A DNA stretch of 7,945 nt. It comes from a bacterium. GTDB taxonomy: Bacteria > Oederibacteriota > Muellerivitia > Muellerivitales > Muellerivitaceae. The DNA lies in NCBI GenBank assembly GCA_025980505.1, contig JAICXI010000060.1, positions 1 to 7,945 of the forward strand, read 5' to 3'. A program made the translations under genes and the position numbers. Below, piece after piece: positions 1 through 5,124 of the stretch. Each line of letters starts with the position of its first letter. The stretch's first letter is position 1. The notes under the pieces were generated by a model. The model was given only the letters and a program-made list of their open reading frames with translations, had not been told where the DNA came from and ran no database searches.

Positions 1-204
1 CTCGTCGGCATGGTCGTAACCCAAAAGGCGCAGCCAACCGGGGTTGGCGTAGAGGATTTTCCCGCCACGGTGGATCATGAGGCTGGCCGGAAGCAGCTCC
101 ACCAGGGCCCGGAAATTGCCGTCGGAGCGGAGGAGGTCCTTGACCAGGTCGGTGTTCAAATCGATGAGGGAGGATTCCTCGGAAGGTTGGGATGTATCTT
201 TCAT
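1..204 (-). CDS. PAS-domain protein, N-terminal fragment (probable sensor/signalling protein), runs off the window
   Basis: This is the first 68 codons of a gene that continues past the left edge. It starts with ATG at 204, preceded by a modest AAAGGGG ribosome binding site. The visible protein has a polar N-terminus (MKDTSQPSEESS), a short helix-like stretch, and then FRALVELLPASLMIHRGGKI followed by LYANPGWLRLLGY (about residues 31-63). This is the classic opening of a PAS domain: an amphipathic helix, a first strand with a glycine turn, then the N-P-x-W-L-x-L-L-G-Y helix. PAS domains sense small ligands, redox state or partner proteins and usually precede a histidine kinase, GGDEF or sigma-54 activator module. 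The output domain lies outside the window, so the protein class is unknown. No signal peptide or membrane segment is visible, so a cytoplasmic start is likely. The gene is separated by 301 bases from the M48 gene upstream and probably has its own promoter. Confidence 0.8.
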   Translation of the reverse strand, partial: MKDTSQPSEESSLIDLNTDLVKDLLRSDGNFRALVELLPASLMIHRGGKILYANPGWLRLLGYDHADE

Positions 205-505
205 TCAAGCCCCTTTGGGAAAAGTGTTGTTCCAGGGAAACCGTGGGGCTGGCAGGCGCCGGTAGTCATCGGAACCGTTTTTCACGGCTCAAGTGGCATT
301 ATTTGTCGGGGGCTAACGCCTAACTATGATTTAAGTCACAAATCTAGCTAATGTTTTCCACAACCCCTAAATGAACCCCCTTATGGGTTGGGCTTAATTA
401 ACCTTAGTATTTACGCGGGAAGAAGGGCGGGGCTGAATCCTTCCAGCCACCCCGGCTTGTAAACTACACGTGACAAATAAACGTCAAAAATCCCAGGACC
501 GGACC
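205..505. other. Intergenic region between the M48 gene and the PAS gene
   Basis: No convincing gene is present. The part nearest the M48 stop holds an imperfect GC-rich hairpin (arms around 429-435 and 444-451) and, just after the stop, a run of five T on the minus strand (485-489) behind only a weak stem. Either could end M48 transcription, but neither is a clean intrinsic terminator. The middle (about 315-420) is distinctly AT-richer than the genes and is the natural place for the PAS gene promoter, although I could not find a well-spaced -35/-10 pair. A small AACCC/GGGTT stem lies at 374-389. Long open frames crossing this stretch look spurious. Confidence 0.5.
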
Positions 506-1648
506 TTACTTCAAGCGTCCCAAATGCTTCACCAATTCCGGCCAGTTCGTTCCCGGAAGCAGCGGGGCGCGCCTGGAAACCCTGAGGCCTTGCAACAGAT
601 CCTTTCCAGCCGGGGTTCGGTAGAGGGCGACAATCCCCTGCAGGTCCTTGATCCGGTCCAGGGTGGCCGGATGGGTTGAAACATACCTGAGGAATTCCGG
701 TTCTTTCCCGTGTTTTTGGAGGGTTTGAAAGAAACGGATCATGCCCTCCGGGTCGATGCCGGCGGCCAGGACCGCCTTCATGCCCTCCCGGTCGGCCTCC
801 TCTTCCTCCGTCCGGCTGTATTCCAGGAGGGCCAGCGCGCGGACGCTCTGAAGCCCGAAAGCCATGCTGCCCGTGGCGTCGCCGGACAGGGCCGAGAGGA
901 GCAGGCCCGTGGAGGAATCCTGGATGATGCGCTGGGTGGTGTGCCGCTTCAGGACGTGCTGCATCTCGTGGGCGAGGACGCCCGCCAGTTCCTCGGGGCG
1001 CCGGGTCTCGTCCAGCAGGCCCCGGTACACCACGATATAACCGCCCGGCAAGGCAAGGGCGTTGACGATGGGCAGGTCGCACACCGCCACCTGGAACCGG
1101 TAGGGGCAGTGGGGGACGGTGCGCGCCAGCCGCGCCGTGATCGCGGCGATGGCCCGGTCCAGCCGGGGATCGTGAAGGCGCTTTTCCGGCGGGGCCAGGA
1201 CGCCCAATCCGGATTCGCCCAATCCCTTTTCCCAGCTCACCGGTACGCGCTGCGCGATGAGGCGGGCCAAGGAGGGGATGCCCCAATGGTAAAAGCCAAA
1301 GGACACCGCCAAGGTGACCAAGGCCGCGTAAAAAACCAGCCAAACCCGCAGGCGGCGGAAGGCGGGGTTGTGGAACCGGCCCGCCTGGCGGGGCGCCTTG
1401 GCGCGGAGGCTGGAGAGGAAGTCCGCGTCGTCCACGATCAGGACTTCGGCCGGTTCCCCGCCCCGCTCCAGGCGCACCGGGTCGCCCGCATAGTGGCCCT
1501 GGCTCTGGCGTATTTCGCCGTAAGGCCACGTCAGGGCCGTTCCGTCCTCCAGGACGACCTTCAACCCGCCGGTGACGAGGCGTATCTCCGCCGTCCGGGA
1601 GGCGGCCGTCCGGCCGTCCAGGTACCGGCCCCTCCAAAGCACTTTCAT
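506..1648 (-). CDS. M48 family zinc metallopeptidase, membrane-anchored
   Basis: This 380-residue protein is a zinc-dependent endopeptidase of family M48 (the Ste24/HtpX/BepA/LoiP group). Residues 1-85 form a strand-rich N-terminal domain seen in some M48 proteins. Residues about 100-121 (RLRVWLVFYAALVTLAVSF and onward) form one transmembrane helix. The peptidase domain follows, with HEMQH at 227-231 inside LAGVLAHEMQHVLKRH, the third zinc ligand at E282 in SRTEEEEADREG, and an STHP motif at 324-327 that is typical of the family. Arginines before the helix suggest the catalytic domain faces the periplasm or outside; this is inference. The start is ATG with AAAGGGG five bases upstream (1654-1660), 18 bases after the DUF898 stop, so the two genes are probably one transcript. 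Substrates are unknown; family members degrade misfolded or misassembled membrane and outer-membrane proteins. An overlapping open frame at 411-1637 is a GC-driven shadow without motifs. Confidence 0.93.
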   Translation of the reverse strand: MKVLWRGRYLDGRTAASRTAEIRLVTGGLKVVLEDGTALTWPYGEIRQSQGHYAGDPVRLERGGEPAEVLIVDDADFLSSLRAKAPRQAGRFHNPAFRRLRVWLVFYAALVTLAVSFGFYHWGIPSLARLIAQRVPVSWEKGLGESGLGVLAPPEKRLHDPRLDRAIAAITARLARTVPHCPYRFQVAVCDLPIVNALALPGGYIVVYRGLLDETRRPEELAGVLAHEMQHVLKRHTTQRIIQDSSTGLLLSALSGDATGSMAFGLQSVRALALLEYSRTEEEEADREGMKAVLAAGIDPEGMIRFFQTLQKHGKEPEFLRYVSTHPATLDRIKDLQGIVALYRTPAGKDLLQGLRVSRRAPLLPGTNWPELVKHLGRLK

Positions 1649-1666
1649 GCCCGCCCCTTTCCCGGA

Positions 1667-2620
1667 TCAGCCCAGGTCGAACTGGAGGTCCAGGAAGCTG
1701 CCCAGTTCCTCGCCCGTGGCGTTGACCGCCCGCGCGTCCTGCGCCAGGGAGTCGAAGTCCGCCGGGCCGTTCAAGTTCAGGTTATCCGACAGGTAACGGA
1801 GGTAGCGCACCTCGGCCCAGGGGAAGCCGAATCCCAGGGTCACCAGCACCAACAGCAGGTTGGTCAGGGAAACCCCCACCATTCCGCCGAAAGTGACGGT
1901 GCTGGCGAACCGCGCTTCCCCGAAGGTGGTGTGGTCCCACACGTAACACATCCGCTTCACAAAGTACCAAATCCAGGAAAAGCCGAGGGTGGGGACCACC
2001 AGGACCAGGCAGATCAGGTAGCTCCAGAAGAGGTCCTCTCCCTTTCCGTCATAGTCGAAATTCCGGTTCCCCACGAAGGAATGGGAGATCAGGAACTTGT
2101 CCCTTTTGGCGTTGTAATAGGGGGAATAGAGGCTGAGGGTGATCAGGTTGAGGAGGTTGCCCTTCCAGGACAGGGCGAAATACTGTTTCCAGGTTCCCCG
2201 GAAGGAAAACCGGATGCTCCGCCAGGCCGTGCGGCTGAGGCGGTAACGCCGCGTGCCCACGATGGCCACGGGGAAGAAAAACGCGATCAAGAGGAGGGAA
2301 AGCAAGGCCCCCACCCCCATCACGGCCGGACTGGCCTCCACCCACTTGGGCCCGTTCTGTAACACCACCAAGGGAATGAAAAAAATGACCGCGGCCTTCA
2401 GCCAGCCCAGGAGCATTTCCTTGCCCGTACCGTGGTAGGACAAGCGGTCCCCCGCCACTTCGAACTGCCCCCAGAGGTATTGGCGCACCTTGACCCGCGC
2501 CCAGAAATTGTAGACACCGAGCGTAATGATCGTAAAGAAGAGGTTGACGAGGTGGATCCCGAAAAGCGTCCCACCCCTTCCTTGGAATGAAAACCGCATC
2601 GATTCACCCGAAATCGCCAT
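1667..2620 (-). CDS. DUF898 / YjgN-family integral membrane protein
   Basis: This 317-residue multi-pass membrane protein belongs to DUF898, the family of E. coli YjgN; its function is unknown. The family pattern appears three times: residues about 19-70 (LVNLFFTIITLGVYNFWARV, then GDRLSYHGTG), about 152-198 (NLLNLITLSLYSPYYNAKR, then FDYDGKGEDLF), and about 246-284 (NLLLVLVTLGFGFPWAEVR, then LNLNG). Additional hydrophobic helices lie near 73-88, 102-122 and 200-220. Each repeat is a hydrophobic helix ending in TLG-x-x, an aromatic or charged stretch, then a polar strand. The C-terminal tail (ATGEELGSFLDLQFDLG) is acidic and typical of the family. ATG at 2620 is supported by a strong AAAAGGAGG site. 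A second methionine at residue 8 lacks such support. The M48 gene follows 18 bases downstream; I recall this pairing from other genomes, and it suggests a functional link. Length is close to the family norm and no damage is seen. Confidence 0.9.
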   Translation of the reverse strand: MAISGESMRFSFQGRGGTLFGIHLVNLFFTIITLGVYNFWARVKVRQYLWGQFEVAGDRLSYHGTGKEMLLGWLKAAVIFFIPLVVLQNGPKWVEASPAVMGVGALLSLLLIAFFFPVAIVGTRRYRLSRTAWRSIRFSFRGTWKQYFALSWKGNLLNLITLSLYSPYYNAKRDKFLISHSFVGNRNFDYDGKGEDLFWSYLICLVLVVPTLGFSWIWYFVKRMCYVWDHTTFGEARFASTVTFGGMVGVSLTNLLLVLVTLGFGFPWAEVRYLRYLSDNLNLNGPADFDSLAQDARAVNATGEELGSFLDLQFDLG

Positions 2621-2625
2621 AACCG

Positions 2626-2634
2626 CCTCCTTTT
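2626..2634 (-). promoter_or_regulatory. Strong ribosome binding site of the DUF898 gene
   Basis: The minus strand reads AAAAGGAGG, then CGGTT, then the ATG at 2620. It is the best Shine-Dalgarno match in the window, fixes the DUF898 start and suggests efficient translation. A possible -10 box (TAAAAT, minus strand, 2696-2701) lies upstream, but I found no matching -35 element. Confidence 0.8.
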
Positions 2635-2660
2635 AAATAAGGGCCGCCTGCAAAAGGGCT

Positions 2661-2672
2661 TTTCACCGCAGA
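2661..2672. repeat. Copy 1 of the 12-base motif TTTCACCGCAGA
   Basis: The 12-mer recurs exactly at 7874-7885, and the preceding bases are similar (AAAAGGGCTT here, GAAAGGCC there). On the minus strand both copies read TCTGCGGTGAAA upstream of a gene start. It resembles the TTCACCGCAGAG-type interspersed repeat I recall from environmental bacterial genomes; that family assignment is from memory. Confidence 0.4.
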
Positions 2673-2737
2673 AACCGAAACATCCAGCCGCCAATATTTT
2701 AGCAAGAATTCCAGGCCCGTCCCCTTGAATCCCCGCT

Positions 2738-2760
2738 CCGCCCCGGCTTCGCCGGGGCGG
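2738..2760. terminator. Perfect 10-bp GC-rich hairpin, possible terminator of the pyruvate kinase transcript
   Basis: CCGCCCCGGC (2738-2747) and GCCGGGGCGG (2751-2760) are exact reverse complements around a TTC triloop. The fold would be very stable on either strand. There is no T-run after it on either strand, so it is not a canonical intrinsic terminator. It could act with Rho or as a 3'-end stabiliser, or be a copy of a palindromic repeat. It sits about 200 bases downstream of the pyruvate kinase stop and 118 bases upstream of the DUF898 start. The hairpin itself is certain; its role is inferred. Confidence 0.45.
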
Positions 2761-2962
2761 GCTTCAAACTCTTCGTTCGGCTTGGAATCCCGGGAACAGG
2801 GGACGCGGAGTTACGGGGGGCGGGAATACGAATTGTTTGTTTCGGAACCCTGCGGTCAACCAACCCATTCCAAGGCCATCCCGGGGAACCAAATCCCTCC
2901 TCGGAAGGGGGATGAACTTGGCTTTGCCAAGGGCATAGTTCCGTTTTGTTTTAATCCGGATT

Positions 2963-4021
2963 TCAACGGTGGCCGGGCCTCGAATGAGCCAGGGTTCTAA
3001 AGGCCGATTCCACTTCACGGGCGATCCTCGCCATCATTTCCACGGTCTCCACCGGGTATTCCCCGATAGCCGTTTCCTCCGAAAGCATGACGGCGGAAGT
3101 GCCGTCCAGGATGGCGTTGGCCACGTCGCTCACTTCCGCCCGGGTCGGACGGACGTTGTGGACCATGGATTCCAGCATCTGGGTGGCCGTGATGACCGGA
3201 ATCCCCCGGTGGCGGGCTTTTTGGATGATGGATTTTTGGACCAGGGGCACTTCCTCCAACGGGATTTGCACTCCCAGGTCGCCCCGGGCCACCATGACCA
3301 CGTCGGTCACCTTGAGGATGCGGTCCAGGTTTTTCACCGCCTCGGCGCGCTCGATCTTGGCCACCGTGTGGATGCGGTGGCCCTTGCTCTTGGCGTAAGC
3401 CTTCACCTTGAGGATGTCCTCCGACTTTTCAATGAAGGAGACCCCGAAAAGGTCGATCCCATGGTCCAGGCCGAAATCCACGTACTTCAGGTCCTGGTCG
3501 GTGACGGGCTGCACGAAAAGCTTGCCGTCGGGGATATTCAGTCCCTTGTAGGAAAGCAAGCTGCCCCCCACCAGCACCTCGCACCGCACGATGGAAGGGG
3601 TCAGGTCATCCACCCGCAGCTGCACGAATCCGTCGTTGAGGTAGATCAGGGACCCTTTCTTAACGCTTTGGGTGAGTTGGGGGTAATCCACGGGCAGGCT
3701 GTCGTGGAAAAGGCGGAGGATTTTCCGGGTGGTCAGCCAGATGATTTGGCCCTTGTGCAGCTGGAGCGGCTCGTGGCGCAGCTTGCCGAGCCGGATCTTG
3801 GGCCCGGGCAGGTCGATCAGGATGGGGCAGCGGATGCCCTCCCGTTCCGAGATTTCCCGGATTCGTTGGATGTCCGCGGCGTGTTGGGCCAGGGTGCCGT
3901 GGGCGAAATTGAGGCGGGCCATGCCCATGCCGGCGCGCATCAATTCGAGGAGTTTTTGCTCCGACCGGCTCGCGGGCCCGATGGTGCAGACAATCTTGGT
4001 TTTAGGGTGTTTGGGCTTCAT
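2963..4021 (-). CDS. pyk: Pyruvate kinase, short form lacking the C-terminal domain
   Basis: This enzyme transfers phosphate from phosphoenolpyruvate to ADP in the last step of glycolysis. It has 352 residues, whereas usual enzymes have about 470. The (beta/alpha)8 barrel and inserted B domain (about residues 74-170) are complete: KTKIVCTIGP at 7-16, RLNFAHG at 36-42, the catalytic lysine K222 in VAKIER, metal ligands E224 and D248 (VARGDLG), T280 in ITATQMLESM, and RPTRAEVSDVANAILDGT. The protein ends soon after MLSEETAIGEYP, so the C-terminal allosteric and tetramer-forming domain is absent. The K+ site is changed: A40 replaces the usual Ser, and LIDLPGPKIR has Leu in place of Thr and Lys (K75) in place of the Glu that marks K+-dependent enzymes, so K+-independent catalysis is predicted. 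The ATG at 4021 is preceded by GAAAGG eleven bases upstream, inside an inverted repeat. It lies 64 bases after era. I read it as functional, not a frameshift, because no C-domain remnant follows. Confidence 0.92.
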   Translation of the reverse strand: MKPKHPKTKIVCTIGPASRSEQKLLELMRAGMGMARLNFAHGTLAQHAADIQRIREISEREGIRCPILIDLPGPKIRLGKLRHEPLQLHKGQIIWLTTRKILRLFHDSLPVDYPQLTQSVKKGSLIYLNDGFVQLRVDDLTPSIVRCEVLVGGSLLSYKGLNIPDGKLFVQPVTDQDLKYVDFGLDHGIDLFGVSFIEKSEDILKVKAYAKSKGHRIHTVAKIERAEAVKNLDRILKVTDVVMVARGDLGVQIPLEEVPLVQKSIIQKARHRGIPVITATQMLESMVHNVRPTRAEVSDVANAILDGTSAVMLSEETAIGEYPVETVEMMARIAREVESAFRTLAHSRPGHR

Positions 4022-4025
4022 AACG

Positions 4026-4041
4026 TTTGAAACCTTTCAAA
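4026..4041. promoter_or_regulatory. 7-base-arm inverted repeat overlapping the pyk ribosome binding site
   Basis: TTTGAAA, CC, TTTCAAA is a perfect 16-base palindrome four bases upstream of the pyk ATG. On the minus strand the centre (GAAAGG) is the only Shine-Dalgarno-like sequence for pyk. It could be a repressor operator, or an RNA stem (six pairs, four-base loop) that limits ribosome access. The sequence is direct observation; regulation is inferred. Confidence 0.4.
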
Positions 4042-4063
4042 AGCCCAACCCGGCGGCGGGCTT
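4041..4063 (-). terminator. Weak hairpin followed by TTTT after era, possible attenuator
   Basis: On the minus strand AAGCCC (4063-4058) can pair with GGGCTT (4046-4041) across an 11-base loop, followed by two further T. The stem is short and the T-run is only four bases. It could weakly separate era from pyk or be chance in GC-rich DNA. A GGGGCCCC palindrome lies just upstream at 4073-4080. Confidence 0.2.
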
Positions 4064-4085
4064 GGTGGGACCGGGGCCCCTGGAG

Positions 4086-4994
4086 TTATTTCTTTTTCGG
4101 AACCGCGTATCCCAGTTTCTTGAGGACGGCCTCATCCTTGCGCCAGTCTTTGAGGACCTTCACCCAGAGTTCCAGGAAGACCTTCCGTTCCAGTAATTTC
4201 TCGATCTCCCGGCGGGCGGCCGTACCGATGGCCTTGAGCTGCCGGCCCCCGGTGCCGATCAGGATACCTTTTTGGCTGTCCTTTTCCACGCAAATCGTGG
4301 CCTTGATGACCACCGGTTCGGGCGGTTGCTTTTCCTTGAATTCCTCCAGCAGGACCGCCACGCCGTAGGGAATTTCCTGCTGCAATTGGAGGAAGCATTG
4401 TTCCCGCACCATCTCGGCGGCGATTTCCCGCAGTGTCTTGTTGGTCAGCTCGTCCTCGGGAAAAAGCGGCGGCTGGTGGGGCAGGATTTTCTTCAGTTCC
4501 CCCACCACTTCCGTCACCCCATTCCCCTTCAGCGCCGACATCCTCAACACCGGCCAATTCCCCAGGGCCTTCATCTTCCCGGACATTTCCTGGACCCTTC
4601 CGGCGGGCGCGCGGTCGATCTTGTTCAACAGGCAAAACACCGGGCCACGGTAGCCCTTCAGCCACTGCGCCACCAGCTCGTCCTCCTCCGTGAGGCCGTC
4701 CTGGACATCCACCAGGAAAAGCGCCGCGTCCGAGCCCGACAGCACTTCCTCCACCTCATGCAGCATGTACTGGGAAAGTCCGTTCTTGGGCTGGTGGATG
4801 CCGGGCGTGTCGTAAAAGACGATCTGGGACTTTTCATCCTGGTAGATGCCGGCCATGGAACCGCGGGTGGTCTGGGGCCGGGGGGAGACGATGGCGAGTT
4901 TTTGTTTCAGGACGGTGTTGAGGAAGGTGGACTTGCCCGCGTTGGGCCGTCCCAGCACCGCCACCGCGCCGCAGACGAAGTCGGAAGGGCTCAC
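4086..4994 (-). CDS. era: GTPase Era, small-subunit ribosome assembly factor
   Basis: Era binds the 3' end of 16S rRNA and acts in late maturation of the 30S subunit, coupling it to GTP hydrolysis and growth. The 302-residue length matches the family. The GTPase domain shows G1 GRPNAGKS (15-22), the PQTTRG switch region (40-45), G3 DTPG (62-65), G4 NKID (124-127) and G5 SAL (153-155). A linker with LPHQPPLFPEDELTNKTLRE leads to the KH domain, which has the RNA-binding GxxG loop in ILIGTGGRQLK (244-254) and the conserved tail VFLELWVKVLKDWRKDEAVL. The start is GTG at 4994: an in-frame stop lies two codons upstream, and the spacing to G1 fits. No Shine-Dalgarno sequence precedes it; the adjacent bases belong to a repeat (5000-5030). 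Neighbours ybeY and hlyC/corC upstream fit a ribosome-assembly cluster. Nothing is missing from the core motifs. Confidence 0.97.
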   Translation of the reverse strand: MSPSDFVCGAVAVLGRPNAGKSTFLNTVLKQKLAIVSPRPQTTRGSMAGIYQDEKSQIVFYDTPGIHQPKNGLSQYMLHEVEEVLSGSDAALFLVDVQDGLTEEDELVAQWLKGYRGPVFCLLNKIDRAPAGRVQEMSGKMKALGNWPVLRMSALKGNGVTEVVGELKKILPHQPPLFPEDELTNKTLREIAAEMVREQCFLQLQQEIPYGVAVLLEEFKEKQPPEPVVIKATICVEKDSQKGILIGTGGRQLKAIGTAARREIEKLLERKVFLELWVKVLKDWRKDEAVLKKLGYAVPKKK

Positions 4995-4999
4995 GACTT

Positions 5000-5124
5000 A
5001 GCCGCGGATAAGCGCGGATAAACGCGGACGGCGAGACAAAGGACCCAACTGGATTTAAAAGACAAATTCATTTCCACCCTTTTCGTTAATCAGAACCCCT
5101 GTGCATCCCCGTTCATCCGCGGCT
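5000..5124. repeat. Imperfect inverted repeat between era and the PHP gene, built of 10-base units
   Basis: The left arm starts AGCCGCGGAT (5000-5009), and the right arm ends with its exact reverse complement ATCCGCGGCT (5115-5124). The similarity continues imperfectly inward for roughly 28 bases. Each arm is itself periodic: CGCGGATAAG, CGCGGATAAA, CGCGGACGGC on the left (5003-5032), and, on the minus strand, CGCGGATGAA then CGGGGATGCA on the right. The core between the arms (about 5040-5095) is AT-rich and has no gene. The right arm encodes the end of the PHP protein and its stop, and the left arm ends six bases from the era start codon. It resembles the GCGGATNAACGCGGAT-type interspersed repeat I recall from environmental genomes; that identification is from memory. 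It could form a hairpin in the PHP-era transcript. Confidence 0.65.

Larger units (their letters stand above)
2635..2962. other. Intergenic region between pyruvate kinase and DUF898 genes
   Basis: I see no gene here; open frames on both strands lack any recognisable motif. Reading from the pyruvate kinase end, it holds a small CTTGGC/GCCAAG stem (2917-2931), a G-rich patch on the plus strand (2792-2822) containing GGGAACAGGGGACG, the strong hairpin at 2738-2760, a possible -10 box for the DUF898 gene (2696-2701) and a short repeat-like motif (2661-2672). I also looked in the minus-strand frames for a remnant of the missing pyruvate kinase C-terminal domain and found none. Confidence 0.5.

Noticed and set aside
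205..505. sigma-70 promoter for the PAS gene
   Set aside because: The region is suitably AT-rich, but candidate boxes such as TTGTGA had no acceptable -10 partner at 16-18 bases.
411..1637. 408-residue minus-strand open frame overlapping the M48 gene
   Set aside because: Its translation is a Gly/Pro/Arg-rich string with no motif, while the overlapping frame carries HExxH, the third zinc ligand and a membrane helix.
710..2362. 550-residue plus-strand open frame
   Set aside because: It lies antisense to both the M48 and DUF898 genes, has skewed composition and no domain; typical of GC-rich antisense shadows.
2621..2962. Remnant of the missing pyruvate kinase C-terminal domain (frameshift or pseudogene)
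   Set aside because: Minus-strand frames downstream of the pyk stop contain no sequence like the C-domain, and the gene body is undamaged, so a natural short form is more likely.
2725..3000. Small plus-strand open frame of 91 codons in the pyk-DUF898 gap
   Set aside because: It crosses the strong hairpin and the pyk 3' end, has no ribosome binding site that I can see and no family resemblance.
2969..4030. 353-residue plus-strand open frame opposite pyruvate kinase
   Set aside because: His/Asp/Gly-rich composition with no motif; it mirrors the codon bias of the real pyk gene.
4995..5112. CRISPR-like array from the repeated CGCGGATAA units
   Set aside because: The units are directly adjacent with a 10-base period, no spacers, and only two or three copies per arm.
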